Under the pieces are notes generated by a model, which searched no databases, was not told the origin of the DNA, and saw only the letters and a program-made list of their open reading frames with translations. The position numbers and the translations under genes are program-made. 64,000 nt of DNA, taken from the NCBI GenBank assembly GCA_018398765.1, contig JAHBMJ010003212.1, positions 28,126 to 92,125 of the forward strand, in the 5' to 3' direction. The first letter of the stretch is position 1. Each line of letters starts with the position of its first letter. Source of the stretch: Chromera velia. Lineage: Eukaryota > Sar > Chromeraceae. Shown in pieces: positions 1 through 13,123 of the stretch.

Positions 1-1646
1 GTCAAGAAAGTGATTGCATGAATTAATGCAGATTCTGAAGTAAACAACCAGATAAAAGCTATCAAATAAAATTAATTACTGGACATTGGAATCCCCCCCC
101 CACCGCCGCTACCACCCCGCTTGTTTCTCTTTTTTCCACTACCTCGCTGGCCTTTTTAGCTCTTTTCCTGCTCTCTTCTTCTTTCTTGTGCAACCTTCAT
201 CTGATGAGCGAAATCCTTTCTCCTCCCCACACAAAGAAGAGAAGGGAAGAACAGAGGAAGTTTGAGACTGCATTGCTAAGCCACTGTTACAGTATCAAAG
301 GGGCAGAAGACAAACAGAACTTTGAACAGTCAGTCACCTTAAAAAACAAAAATAAACCCCTTGCTGCTTCCAACCAATTTTTCCATATGCAATAAATTGA
401 TTTGCTCACTCTTTGTTGACTCTTCTCTTCTTTAAAGTTGAGCGTTTTCTCGTTGTCTTCTCCGTTTTCTAAATTATTGCGACGGTCAGCGAAACAGCAG
501 CATCTTCACGCACATGCATGCAATCCATACAGAACATGTTCACATAACACTTCATATATACAGAGCACATAACATAACCGCTGTGGCCTTGTTTGGCCTC
601 TTGCTGACAACTGCTCTCTCTGTATCCCCAGCTGTGTTATAAGGAACACAAAGTCGTCGTCTACCCAGGTAACGTCCAAAAAATTCAATGGAGAAAGGAA
701 GAAAAACATATCCATGCACCCTTTCCCCTGACCCTCTTCATTCATATTCGTTGAACTTCTCTTTTGTTCTCCTCTCTTTCCTCCTCCTCCTCCTCCTCCT
801 CCAAGAGTGAGAAAAGAAAATTGTTGCTCTTCTCCTCTGCTTTCAGGCGATCCTGCAGGCAGGCAGGTACATACATGGATTATATTGTATGGTTTGAAAT
901 GCAAAGTAATGATGCTGTGTGCTCAGCCTGTCTAGTGGTGCTTTACGTGTAAATAGCTTGTATCCACTATATCATATCTGATTTCTCTTTGTGCAAGAAG
1001 AAACATGCATTTCTCTAAAGGGAGAAAGACCCGTCTTGAAAGCCGTTTTCATAGAAAGAGGACTTACTGTGGCTTTGATAATGTACCGAGGTACGATTCC
1101 ATCTCAAACTGCTCGTACTCGCTTGTATTGTAGCGTGAAAAGGAAATATAAGGGAGTATATGATTTTATCGATGCAAGATTGCATAATTTCTCTGCAAAA
1201 AGACTAAAAGAGCAATATCATGATAAGAAGTCCTCACCTGCAGGCATGAGAAGTCTGTCACGACTCGCAATGCTATCGCAGTCTCAGAATCATATCAGGG
1301 CAAGCAGTTATTCTAGGCCCACCAATGTGTTGTGCTCAAAAAAGATTCAATAGAGCAGCAGCAGGAAAGGACGCAAAAAGATTAATGGAAGTGAAAGAGC
1401 ATAAGAACAAAAAGAAATATATGAGGTTCACTGAGCCACTTACCTTCACAAAATCGAGCTCTTCACCTCTAAAAAAAGATAAATGCCTCAGGGTCTAAAT
1501 GTTATTAACCCAGGGTCCAAATGACCTGCCCTAGTGGCCACGAGCTCCGCAGTTTCTTCAGCGGGGCTCTTGAGGGATGGACGGTAGGGGTAGAGAAGAG
1601 GTGTATGCCCTTCTCGAAAGTGGGCTTTGTTAATCTGGAGGAAGAC
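1..1646. other. Intergenic DNA with one weak plus-strand reading frame
   Basis: No gene is recognised here. A plus-strand frame at 991-1353 (120 codons, TAG stop) has a mixed, coding-like composition, but I see no known domain and no convincing splice acceptor before it. It could be a lone exon or chance. A TCC/CTC run near 776-802 explains a poly-Ser frame that is not real coding. The rest is AT-rich, without clear structure. Confidence 0.4.
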
Positions 1647-3231
1647 TCAGTCAGACAGGGCTTCCTCCAGCATGCTCTCCCCCGCCTTCAACACTACATT
1701 CAAAACCTTTGCTACTCCCCCAGAACAAAGCGAGGCAAAGCGGCCTTCACCAGCAGAGTGCCGCATAAACTCTGTGGCACCTGCTGCTGCTACTGCTGCT
1801 GCTACTGCTGCTGCTACTGCTGCTACCACCTGCTGCCAGGCATGGAAGGGCTCGAAGTAAGCAGCCCAGAATGCTTCTGTACGCTGTTCAAGCTCCTTCC
1901 TGTACCTTCTCCTCACTCCTCACCGCTCCCTACTCTCTTTCTAACGTGTCCCATATTTGGAGTGGCTCTCTCTCCTCTAGGGCCTCGAATTTCTTGAAGT
2001 CGCCGAGAAGAGTTGCAAGGGTTGCAACCACCTCCTTCCTCACGGTGACAGTAGGCGACAATAAAATATCCAAGGTCCCCATAGCGTGGCTTGCAGGAGC
2101 TGAGGACTGGCAGACAGAAGACTGCTACAGTGGCGTCGTAACCACGGTGACCTCGGATGAAGTCGTCCGAGTCTATCAACGTACTGTATGACTGTATGTA
2201 GAATATTGGTGCATATGGGCACTGTTAGTCATTATGTTTAGATGAATATGGGCACGTCCTGCCATTTTATGAGATTAATGAAATTTTAATAGAGGTAGAA
2301 CGTGGTTGCATGCACGTACGTGAAATGCTGTGGTCCACCCAGAGCGTCTGACTTCACTTTTTGGGGTTCTGCCTTCGTATGAATATATCAAAGCAATTTA
2401 AGCAGTCCGACAGATGCTTTCTTTCATAAGAAATCTGTTACCAGGACTTAGTATTTTATCATATATACCCACTGCCTCCTCCTTTTCAACTGAGTCTGAC
2501 CAGGACACAAACAGGCGTCTGGGACCCGAAGTCCTGGGAGGTCCTCTTCGGAGCCCCCCTCGAGGCACAAGACATCGGGTGACAGGGTGTACCACTAGTA
2601 CCGGCAGGATCCATCCCTATCTGTCCCTCTAATTACTGCCTCAGCAGCTTTTTCCCTTCCCGGCCCCACCCTTCTAGCCCCTTTGCAGGAGCGCAAGCGG
2701 GAGCTGCCAGTCTAGGCTGCCAGTGGGCAATCCCACCGTGGTTCCCACGTTGGTGCCATGGATGGGCATGGGAAAAGCAGAGGACCCCGGCAAGCTCATA
2801 ACAAGTCTAACTTTGGCCCTGAATGTCAGTCTGACTTTGGCCTTAGCTGCGTCGTGTACTGCCATGACAGATTGAATTGCTATCTCAGCAGCTGCCTCCC
2901 TTTCCGGCCCCGCCCTTCTGTGCCCTCTGTAGGAGTGCAAGTGGGAGCTGTGAGTAGGCAATTCCACGTTGGTGCCATGGATGGGATGGGTATAGGAAAA
3001 GCAGAAGGAAGATGCAGGGAGCCCCACAACCAGTACATAGAGGTCAGTTGTATAGCATTTGCAGGCTAACGCCCGAAAGCGTTCTTTGCTCGCCAGTTTG
3101 ACCTCAGATTCTGCCTTGGCAGCAGCAATGGACTGCACCCTGCGTGCACCCTTGAGAAGGGCGTTGCCTGCCTTGAGATCCTGGACACAGTTTCCAGACT
3201 CCAGAAAAGACAGGACGATCTGAACAGCCTT
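1647..3231 (-). CDS. Fragmentary coiled-coil/Ala-rich gene, minus strand, possibly decayed
   Basis: Three minus-strand stretches look like coding sequence. The first starts at about 3231 after a good acceptor (ctgtttgtag) and reads into a charged helical segment (QSIAAAKAESEVKLASKERF). The second, near 2920-2800, is a related segment (AIQSVMAVHDAAKAKVRLTF) that looks like a duplicate of the first. The third, 2055-1647, reads KEVVATLATLLGDFKKFEAL, then shifts frame into a segment ending LEEALSD and a stop at 1647. A (CTGCTACTG)n microsatellite inside it encodes AVAAAVAAAV. The shift near 1920 is not removed by any intron of plausible length, so the gene may be broken, or an exon boundary may be misread. 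No family is recognised. The segments are helical and charged, as in many structural proteins, but that is only composition. Confidence 0.35.
2641..3030. repeat. Diverged tandem duplication, unit about 200 bp
   Basis: A block containing cggccccgcccttct, a gcaagtgggagctg-like stretch and the string ccacgttggtgccatggatg occurs twice in direct order (about 2655-2790 and 2885-3000), with substitutions and small gaps. It overlaps the fragmentary minus-strand gene and duplicates one of its helical segments. Confidence 0.6.
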
Positions 3232-4185
3232 CTACAAACAGAAAAGCAGGAACTTCAAGCAACGTTGAGTATGTACAAGCATCTCGCTTTTCTGATTTTG
3301 CCAGCTTTGTTTCTATTTTTACGACATAAAATAGATAGATCTCTATTCTGCATTTGCTCTTCAAAAAGAGCTTGTGGGTTTTGTGCTTTATTCTATAGCC
3401 TTCATTTGTGCACCGAGGAATTTAAGAGGATGGCATCATGCCTCTCTATCGCTTTTGTTTTTGAGCAAAGCACCATGCATTCCAATATGCAGGTCGCACG
3501 CATGAAGGCAACCATATACTGACTTCATGGTTAACGCCCTACCTGCAGCACTCCAGGACACGCTAAGACGAAAAACGAAGCTGCGTTGAACCTGATAGAG
3601 GGTCCCCCCTCTTGGTCCTTCTCCTCCAAAACAGGAAAGGAACGCTTCTCTATACACTGTCCACATAAGAGTAACCGCTAAAAAATAGTAATGAGGCGGT
3701 TATCAGGCCACCGAGTTACGGTTTTTTAGTAACTGAAGGCTTAAAATGGTAGATTATGGAAAAACAGTAACGCAACCTGCTGATAATAGCCTGATATACG
3801 ATTATTCAGTTACGAATATCACTAGTAATAGTCTACTAAGGAAAAAACTAAATTTAATCTGTTTAAGACTTGCTTTTCGATGTCTACAGCTACCTTTACA
3901 TTCAAAATAATTCAAAAGTTTGACAAAACAATACAAAAGGTTGACCTTACAAGCCTTTTCCATCCCCTTCCCTTCCGTTAACTAATTGTGGTCTTTTTAA
4001 CTGGTGACTTTGGCTTTTGTCTTGTCTTTTAGCCTTCCTTTGCCCCTCGCCTTTGCATATCTTGACGGCAGAGGGCTGATTTGAGAAAGACGAACTCGAA
4101 GATGCCCCCCCTGATCTAGCTACTAGCCCTGCAGAAACAGGTCGCTCTCTGCAGTTCGCAACACACACAGACACACACTGTCATA

Positions 4186-4263
<78 letters not shown>

Positions 4264-5415
4264 TACATATACATATACCAAACATTGTTTGGAAATGTTA
4301 TTCAACTTAAAGAAGAGAAAGCAGGTATGAAAGAGAAACGGTGTTGCTTCGCACAGAAGTGACACATCTGCAGACCACAAGGTTGTTGGTATTTCTTGCT
4401 TTGGCCTCTGCTTTCATACTACTGAGCATGAAAATGTAGATACATACTATTAGTGCCACTGAATTGTATATTCACGCACACATATAAACATATTTACACA
4501 CAGACCGGCACAGACATAGAGAATGCGTCCATCCATCCCAACCCACCCATTTACGTGCTTTGGCAAACTCTCGCTCGAACTCTCAGACATTCATTCATTA
4601 TTCATTCATTCACTCACTCCCCTATTCACTGACACCCTCATAATAAGGGCCTCATTCTCTCACTCACTCAGCGACTCACCTACCCAGCCTCACTCACTTA
4701 TTGACTCACTCCCTGCCACACCACGTTCACTCACTCATCCATTTACTTATTCATTCACTTAGTATGACACCCATTCGCACTCACTTGCTCTTTCATCCAC
4801 GTCCATTCACTCATCCACCCAGTCACTCACTCTCACATTTACCTGTACTCACGTACTTACTCACTCACTCACTCATTCATGTACTCGTTCATCCCGACAT
4901 TCAGTCACCCATCCATCCATCCTCGTCATCCATCCATCGATCGATCCATCCATTCATTCACCCCTCCTGACCTTCGCAGAGAGTCATTTTGTCAGGCAGG
5001 GCCTGGCAGGCAGTCAGGCATGCAGACACAGCCACAGGCAAGAACAGGCAGGAACAGGCAGGCACAAGCATGCTTCTCCCGTCTATCTCTGTCTCCAGCA
5101 TGCTTTTTCTGTCTGAAGGCATGTATGCTGGTCGCAGCGATTCTTGCATCAAAAGATTATCAGCAGCTTAACAAGATCGCATCTTATCGGTTGGCATGGT
5201 TTAACTTGATTGGCTCCTTTAGCTTACCAGTTTTGGAGTCAATGCATGCAATCATTCGCTTGTACAAGCATGCATGCATATATATATGAGAGGCGATATA
5301 AGACGTATCATATATGATTGAATGATTGAATTGTACGCATGCAAGATGCTCACTGCATGAAGAACCGCGCGAGATTTCTATGCCGGGGCCCCATGTTGGC
5401 CCCACAACGCCCAAA
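3232..5415. other. Intergenic DNA: microsatellites and simple arrays
   Basis: No gene is recognised. The stretch holds a (CA)n tract at about 4163-4272, an imperfect CATT/CACT/CATC tetranucleotide array at about 4580-4960, and a GGCAGG/CAGGCA-rich patch at about 4995-5060. Around 3690-3800 there are GTTACGG/GTAACG strings like those near 5.4 and 63.3 kb. Frames rich in His-Ser-Leu or Val-Cys here are products of the arrays. Confidence 0.6.
4580..4960. repeat. Imperfect CATT/CACT/CATC tetranucleotide array
   Basis: Nearly 400 bases are built of tcat, tcac and catc units in loosely tandem order, such as tcattcattcactcactc. The variation between units suggests an old, degenerate microsatellite. 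Confidence 0.8.
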
Positions 5416-5733
5416 TTACGGTTTTTCCGGCCGGGTAAAAAAAAATTGGCGCAAGTTACAGAAAATTAAACCGTAACAAAAAAAGTCGTAATCCGTAATT
5501 TCCTCACAGACCCCCATCGTAACCCTTATATGGATGGTGTACTTCTCTGCTGTCTCCCTGGAGATATCGTGAATGTCTGGCTGGGTGGAGATCCCGGTAA
5601 ACTTCAAGCATGCCATCCCAAAACACTGTACCACTACCACATGTCGGTAAGGGTCTGCAGGAAGATCTGTAAAATGGAACGTGTGTGAATAACGTATGTG
5701 TATACACAAATGGGTAAAGAAATTGATGTGCAC
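5416..5733 (-). CDS. Short coding fragment of unknown type, next to an ATTACGG repeat
   Basis: A 105-codon minus-strand frame has a coding-like middle (YRHVVVVQCFGMACLKFTGI, then TAEKYTIHIRV) that alternates hydrophobic and polar residues like a beta-barrel. It runs directly into the motif ATTACGGATTACGA. That motif recurs in the same orientation near 63.27 kb, and in variant form near 63.85 kb, the first of these also beside a short minus-strand coding fragment. This suggests the fragment belongs to a dispersed element and not to a host gene. No known family is identified. Confidence 0.3.
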   Translation of the reverse strand: MHINFFTHLCIHIRYSHTFHFTDLPADPYRHVVVVQCFGMACLKFTGISTQPDIHDISRETAEKYTIHIRVTMGVCEEITDYDFFCYGLIFCNLRQFFFTRPEKP

Positions 5734-5747
5734 CTATTTTGATCCTG

Positions 5748-7025
5748 CGACCCCCCTGACATGCTGTCTAAACCTGCCTAGGGCGTCTGGGGTACCCCAG
5801 GCACGCCGCAGGCGGCCTGCCAGGGCCGCCTGGGGTGACCCCAGATGGTTTTGCTTAAGTTTATATAGAGCTGCCTGGGGTGAAGCCCCAGGCAGTTGTT
5901 GAGAGTTGCCTGGGGCGAAGGTCGGTACCGAAGGCACCGACCTTATCATCACAAACCAGGGTGTATGTGCCCGACCAGGTTTGTACGAGGGATGCGCCGA
6001 CGTGACCTCGCGATCTATACGTGCATGCCATGCATCAAAAGTCCAACCGGGTCATGCAGACCGGCAGCAACTTTTTGTTCGCCCCACTATGATCGCTTAG
6101 AAAGAGTGGTGAAGGCTGATCGCGATGCAGAGAGGGCTTTTTTTGCAGAGATGTCCAGAAGGGGGGAGCTGACGGACTGGCTCCAGTACTTCCCAACCAC
6201 CGTGCTCACAGCGCAACATGTGCAGCGATTTGCGCACAATATGTCATGTGGAATCCCTCCTCTATCGATCCAATGACGGTGGACGAGCAAGCCATGTGGT
6301 CAGTGCCTGCGCCACGCCTCTCTCAGTGGGAAGTGGTACGTTTTGCACCCCCTAAAAATATGAATCAAGCAGAGCAATTCAAAAAGGAGAGGGAGGTAGG
6401 GCGTCTGCCTGATGGCATGTCCTTTTCAGCAAATGCGGCAGAAGAAGAATCTGAGAGGGAAGAGGTAGAGGAACGGAGAGAGGTATTTCATATAGAGGAC
6501 ATAACAAAAGAACAGGCCGTAGCTGAAAAGAACTGCCGTAGAACATTCAGGCAGGTAATCGATGCCTGTGTCCCTCACCACCATGATGAGGCAGAAGATT
6601 TCGAGCTTGTCCGGGAGGTGTCAATCCAAGTAAACAAAAAGTGACACATGCAACTTTGCATTGTTTATAAACTTATTGTAGAGTAAAAATTTATTCTGGA
6701 AAATTATTCAGAAAATTTGATTTAATTCTTTTGTATAAAATAATATCTAGAATTATATAAAAATTTTGATTTATTGATTCAATTTGAAGCATTGTAAAGT
6801 TGCGTTCAGATACTAAATCCTAGAATAAAGGCATTTTTAAACCTTTTTCAACGTTTTTTACACTATAGAGAGAATGCAGAAAGACCCCCTGACTGCCTGG
6901 CGTGCCGCAGGCGGTCCGTAAGGACCGCCTGGGGAAGGTTATACATAAGACCCCAGGCGGCCTGTCAGGACCACCTGGGGTCAGCGCAGGCAGTCATTCT
7001 AAAGGTTTAGACAGCATGCCCCCTG
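5748..7025. mobile_element. Inverted-repeat DNA element with an internal broken reading frame
   Basis: GC-rich ends, full of CCTGGGG/CCCCAGG and AGGCGGCC palindromes, lie at 5748-5905 and 6885-7025. The outer parts share CATGCTGTCTAAACCT in opposite orientation (about 5760 and 7005). Between them is a plus-strand coding-like frame, about 6085-6245, containing ELTDWLQYFPTTVLTAQHVQ. It continues in a different frame from about 6240 to a TGA at 6642-6644, with a long acidic segment (AAEEESEREEVEERREVF). The frame change falls near 6240. I cannot name the superfamily: no transposase motif is visible and no target-site duplication was found. It may be a non-autonomous DNA transposon carrying a decayed gene. 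Confidence 0.5.
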
Positions 7026-7560
7026 AGCTCCCGAAGACCCACACACCTCTGTACTTGGATGGACGACTGTTTCCAGAGTGTACGTGAGTGGCATGAGCCT
7101 TTCCCAATTGGGGTGCAGGTACGCAAAGTTCACACAAAGGTGCTGCACCCTTAAGTTAATCCATTCAGGGGACTTTCTTCTTTCATAACATTGCTGCCCT
7201 CGGTCGATCCTTTAGATATGTGACAGGAAAAAACAGACGAACGGCTGGGAATTAAAACATTTCTTCCTTATCTACTGACCAGGACTGAACAGTCAACCAC
7301 TGTTACTTCTTTCTTCATATTCTAGGAGAGCGAAACAATTGAGAGTAACAACAATTGGTGGACTGCTCTCAAATTTCACTGTAGCAATAGAAACAGCTAG
7401 CTCATGCACAGAAAACAACATCCAATCACTCAAGTGATCATCATTGAGTAAGCCATCACAGAAGGAATGCTGAGAGAGTAACGGTGGACCGATTAGATAC
7501 AAACGCTCCCTTGCATCGACACAAACTATGAAAGATGGACACCATTGAATATGGAACAAG

Positions 7561-8235
7561 GGAATACACAAAAATTCTCTTACGCGACGGCGTCGCATAA
7601 GGGCTTTAGGGAGGGGGGGGGGGTATATTTAATTCATACTTACGCGATGCCCCCTCTTTTTGCAACATTTAGCAGCATTCGGGGAACCAGAAACCCCACC
7701 AAGTGTTCACACGTAATGTCAGTAACACAAAAAGACACCTTCACGTCAAGAGCAGTTTTAAAGGGAAACGGCTGTTAAAAAGAACCCCTCTGACACTCAA
7801 GGCTACTTGAAATTTTGTGCCGCTCAAAAATTTATTCTTGAAAGGCTGCGCCGCAGGCGCGGCCTATGTCTTAAAAAGTTGTGCCGCAAGCACAGCCTAT
7901 GTCATATATGGCCTAGGCCTTAAAATATATACGGGGCCACACAGTGCTCCATAAAGGCAGCGCGTCACGTCGCACGTTAGGTCGCGCGTGAGATAAATTT
8001 TGGCGGCACAAAATGGTGCCGCTGCTCAAAAATCCTAAGGTGAAATTAAGTGCCGCTCAAAAAATCCAATCTTGAAAAATGTTTTTAAGAGGAGCTTGGA
8101 GTGTCAGGGGGGTGTCAAAAAGCTACAGAGGATACCACACCAGCCTTCGGCAGGCTCTTACGCACCAGAAGCTTACGATGCTGAGAGGGGGGGGAGGTAC
8201 GCGACGCCGTCGCGTAAGAGAATTTTTGTGTATCC
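7561..8235. mobile_element. MITE-like element with 35-bp terminal inverted repeats
   Basis: The sequence starting GGAATACACAAAAATTCTCT at 7561-7596 reappears as its reverse complement at 8201-8235, with about one mismatch. Each end also carries the self-complementary GCGACGGCGTCGC. The interior has no coding frame, but it repeats TGCCGCTCAAAAA and GCCTATGTC phrases and is rich in CG. No clear target-site duplication is visible, so the true ends may lie a few bases outside. Confidence 0.7.
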
Positions 8236-8717
8236 CCCCGGATTTCTGTCATCGGATTTCAACATGTTTTTATAACTATCTCAACGTAGACGGTTGATCC
8301 ATCGAGCTGCCGGAGAATTTTGCGAATTTTGTTCCAGAAGACTCACACGCGTGCGCACGTGCGCCTAGGAACTAGAATCTGCTACAAGATCGGACGATAA
8401 GTGGCTTTGGACAGCTAGCCTCGGTCACTAAGCTTTAATTTCCGCTGTCGTCTGCTTTCGTCTGCTGTCCAACTAATATATACACTTCAGGCGCAATTGA
8501 CGACGTCAAGCGTTGACTGCCTTTCTTCTGGATATCCAAAGTGCCGTCTCTGCCTCGACCGCCTGAATTGTTTCGTTCTGTCAACCAGACAGGCAAGAGA
8601 ATACATCTAGACGCCCCCCTCTCTTTTCTTTCAAGTATTTGCAGCTCTGATACTTACCTTTTTGTTGCTAGAGGCGACTAAGGAGCCTCTGTCAAAGGCT
8701 GACCGATTGACGAGAAA

Positions 8718-10394
8718 ATGGAGGGAGAGGAGGTTCCACCGGAGGCAGCCCCTTCATCCGCTTCTCCTCTGGATGTCATTCGGAAAGTGGCGGGCTATCT
8801 GATTGACGGGAAATGCTTCGACCTCTACTTGAGTGGACACTTCACAGACCTCGACTGCCTCAAAATGGTCTGTTTGTCTGAGTATCTCTTTCCGGCTTTC
8901 GTCTGATCTGTAAGTGGCCATCTTTCCCTCTCTTTCCGATATCTACCTTTTTCCGGTTGAATCGCATCCGAAAATGCAGACTGACTGTCCCCTGCAGTAT
9001 ATGATCGAAGAATGGGGGGGTGGGGGGGGGCGGACTGTCCGTCTGGTATCGTCTCCCTCCCACCTCTGTGACTGCACGCTCACCCCCCCAATGCGTTCTT
9101 TGTTCAATCCACGCACGTTCTCCGCATACCGCCCTCTTTGGCTTTGAGCCATGCGGTGCGTCTGAATTCGCCTGTTCCTCTCAAGTAGGAAGGGATCGGA
9201 AGAGGGCCGTGAGTGGATTGGTCCCTCGAGCTGGTTGGGGGCAGTCGCGAAGGAGAGAAGAAAAAGAAAGACGAAGGTGGCAAATCAATTTCCTGTCCCA
9301 TGCGTCTTTTCCCTACAATCTGCCCTTCCCCTTTCTCTCCTCCCTCCCTCCCTCCCTGCAACTGGATGCAGCGCTTTTCACATTCCTTCCCGCTCTCGCG
9401 GTTGAATCTTCGCCTCTCGGTCCTCTTCCTTCGATCCTTCCTTCTGCTTTCTGCAGTTGATCATCAACGGCCTCAATCTGGCCATGCTCGCAGGGGGGGC
9501 GATCGTGAAGGTGCCCCAACTCGTGAACATCTTCGCGTCAAAAAGCGTGTCGGGAATCAGCGAGACCTCACAGCTGATTGAGGTGAAAGGAAAGGGGGGG
9601 GTCTCTCTGGGGGGTCAATTCTTTCCTAGTGGCCGTGCCCTTTTCTGTCTCTGTCTATGCTTCTTGGTCCGTGCATTTTGGTAGTGATTATCATTCGTGC
9701 AAGTTGAGCAGGTGCTGTCCTTGTTTTCGTCGTGTCTGCATGCGGGAAGTTTTGCGTGTCGGTTTGTGCGACTGCTTTCGCGTCATTTCTTTTCTCACAC
9801 CAACTTCTCCGTGCATGGTTGCAGTTCTACTCAGCTGGCCTGACGGTTGCCTACAACTTGTTGGTGGGAAATCCTTTCAAGACTTGGGGGGAGATGGCCT
9901 TCATCAGTCAGTCCTCCGATGTCACTTTCATAATCTTTCATACAGAACATATAATACATACAGAAAGATTATGAAAGACTTGGGGGGGGNGGGGGGGGGG
10001 GGATGGCCTTCATCAGTCAGTCCTGCGATGCCACTTGGTCTTTTCTTCCTTGAGTCCTTTTGTTCAGTGTTTCGTGTGTGGAGGCATGGACACGAATTGA
10101 GAGAGTTGTTCAAGGGCACCGTCGAAAAGGAAAAAATGAAGATGAATGTTACACATGGAAGAGGGGGAGGGTTTTTCCCCCCCTCCGCGACACAGTCTCT
10201 CCCGTTTTTTTTTATTTTCTTTCTTTCTTTCTTTCTTTCTTTCTTTCCTTCCTTTTCTTTCTTTCCTTCCTTTTCTTTCTTTCTTTCTTTCTTTCTTTCT
10301 TTTTTTCTTTTCTTTCTTTTCTTTCTTTTCTTTCTCTTCTTTCTCTTCTTTCTTTTCTTTCTTTTCTTTCTTTTCTTTCTTTTCTTTTTTTTTT

Positions 10395-10428
<34 letters not shown>

Positions 10429-10517
10429 TTTCTTTCTTTCTTTCTTTCTTTTCTTTCTCTTCTTTCTCTTCTTTCTTTTCTTTCTTTTCTTTCTTTTCTT
10501 TCTTTTCTTTTTTTTTT

Positions 10518-10551
<34 letters not shown>

Positions 10552-13086
10552 TTTCTTTCTTTCTTTCTTTCTTCCTCGCCTTCCTTTCGTCGGTCCGTCC
10601 CTCTATCCGTCCGCCCTTCTTTCTTCTGTTTTTTTCTTTTCCAGCTCGGCTTTCTTTTTTTTCTCCCTCTTGTTGGTGTGTTGGGCTGCGAGGGAGCATG
10701 ATGGTTGGAAGAAAACGCGATACGGATTTCTTGCTGGTCTATGTGAAATTGCTGACTCACTCACTACCAATCAGGGGTCTTCACACCTTCAATAATATGC
10801 CTTCTTCTCTACTGTACGAATATACCAGTGCCCCCGTGCATACGTGCGCATGTGCAAACGAGTGCGTTATGTGTGTGCATGTGCGTTGTGACTGCATTCA
10901 TGTCTGCTTCCCCTCCCTTGTACGCATGCGTGAATGCAGCCGTGCAACAGGCGATCCTCATTCTGCAATATTGGTTGGTCCGTCAGTTAGCATTCTTTTT
11001 TGTTCTTCTGTCGGTCTGCTCTGCTTTCTACGCAGAAGGATGCAAGGTGGCGGCCGTTTTTTCATCTCCGCTACAGGAATACGCGCGCTCTCTCGATGAT
11101 GGATGAATGGATGGATGGATGGATGGATGGGTGGAGCCGAGTGTTTTGTTTGTTGACATGAATGAAGTAAATTTAGGTCTCTCTACTCAGATTGATTATT
11201 GCAAGGGCAAGCTATTGCCAATCGCAGCGCAGTGACTGCCGGTTTGGCTCTTGCCTTGCTTTGGTCTATGCATTCCCTCTCTGGTGCGAGTCATCAGACA
11301 GTTTTGTTGAAGTACTTTTTGGGTGAAAGCACGGACGGAGAAAGACAGAAAGACAGACAGAAAGAAAGGAATGAAGAAAGGGAAGGAAGGAAAAAAAAGA
11401 AAAAGAAAAGACAACCTGACCAATAGAAAAAATCTGCCTCTCCGTCAGTTCTCCTCCCCTCCCTGTAGCACACTTTGGAACGCGACAAGATGATTATCCA
11501 TCCCTTTGGTTAATTAATTTAATTGTGTGCGTGATCGATCGATCGAACCTCCCTTCCCCCGGCCCTCCATTTCTGCAGGTCGTATGCGAAGAAGGGCAAT
11601 TTGGTGTTGCGTGCTTCGTTCATCTTCTCCGTCGTGGGCATTGTGTATATCCTCCAGAATGGGCTCTTCCCGGAGGAGTACCTCTGGGCTCTCGGGCTCT
11701 CCCCCACGCCCATCAGTCAGCCCCCCCCCCCCCTCTCTCTCTCCCTGTGTCTGTGTCTGTATGAGTCGGTGTGTGGCAGGGTCAATGAGGAGCGTGTATG
11801 TGTGTGCATGCTCTTTTTCTTTGAGCTTATTGATTTTTCTGCATGAGACCACTGAACCCCTCTCTCTTCTCTTCTCTTCGATTCTGTGGACAGTCGCCGG
11901 GCCTTCTGGTCGCCTCTGTTTGTCCTTCTTCTTTCTCCTGCGGCACTTCTGGCTCCTCATAGGTCTCGGGCATCCATTCCCCCAAATTCATTCGATCAGA
12001 TGCCGTTGTTGTGGATCGAGCTGTGCTGCATGGGGGGGATTTGGGACCTCTTGCTTGGAGTCCTTCTTTCATGATGTGCACTTTGGTGGGGCTTCTTCCC
12101 TCCCTGCATGGCTTGCTCGGAGGGAGGCTCCCTCTTTGTGTCTTTGTGTCTCCAAGCAAAGATCCCCCCCCTCCCTCATTCATTCTAATGGCAAGATTTC
12201 ATCGTTGATTAATTTTCCTCTGCAGTTATTGTGGCTCGGATGCCGCAAGTGATCATGAACTTCCAACAAGGGCACACGGGTCGGTCTGTCTGTCTCTTCT
12301 TTTGTTTGTTGTTTGGTAGACTGACTGGGGGGGTGGGAGAGGGGGCAGAAAATGTCTTACATGGCTGGCAGGATGGGGCTGTTGTTTTCCGTGTCTTCGC
12401 TTGGGAAAGGGACAAACGACGCTTGTGGTTTCTCTTTCGTAGGAATGCCCATGCTCCCCTCTAGAGTTTCTTCGTATGGAAGAGAGAGGATCGATTGAAC
12501 ACAAAAATTGATGCAGAACCAGAAGGACATCATCCTGCTTGAGGGAGGAGCTGCGACATCCTTTCCATGTTATCAGCAGATCGACGTGATGATTGTCTGT
12601 CTGTGCATGTAAATATTCTTGCAGGGCTCCAGTCTGTGGTGACGGCGGCTGCGAACTTTTTGGGAAACATCGCGAGAGTGGCGACGACTCTAGCACAGGT
12701 TGACGACCCAGTTATGCTGGTGGGTCCATGGGGGGTTGGGGGTTCCTGGAATTATCTCTGTGAGTGTCTGTCTGGCAGATTTGTTGCGTCCGTCCTTTCC
12801 TCACTACTTCTCTGTTTCTGTTTTTTGACTCCGTCTCTGTCTCTGTCTGCTTGCTTGCTTGCTTACATTGTCGGCGTCTTGCTCCCTCCGTGACTCCAGG
12901 AGCAGCACACCAAGCACTTGATTGCGAACAAAGAAAGGTTTCGGGTACGGGGCGCACGCTTTTTTGAACCACGACATAGGACAACAATTCTCTCTCCTCA
13001 TGCATGAACGGCTGTGCGTCTGTCTTTCTGTCTCTCTGCCCTCTGGATCCACTGCCTTTGCTTGTGTCTTTCCCCCCTCTCTCTGC

Positions 13087-13123
<37 letters not shown>

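Noticed and set aside
10060-10795. Very long poly-Phe/Ser/Leu and poly-Lys/Arg/Glu reading frames
   Set aside because: They lie entirely on the TTTC microsatellite in MPDU1 intron 3 and exist in several frames on both strands. No coding signal is independent of the repeat.
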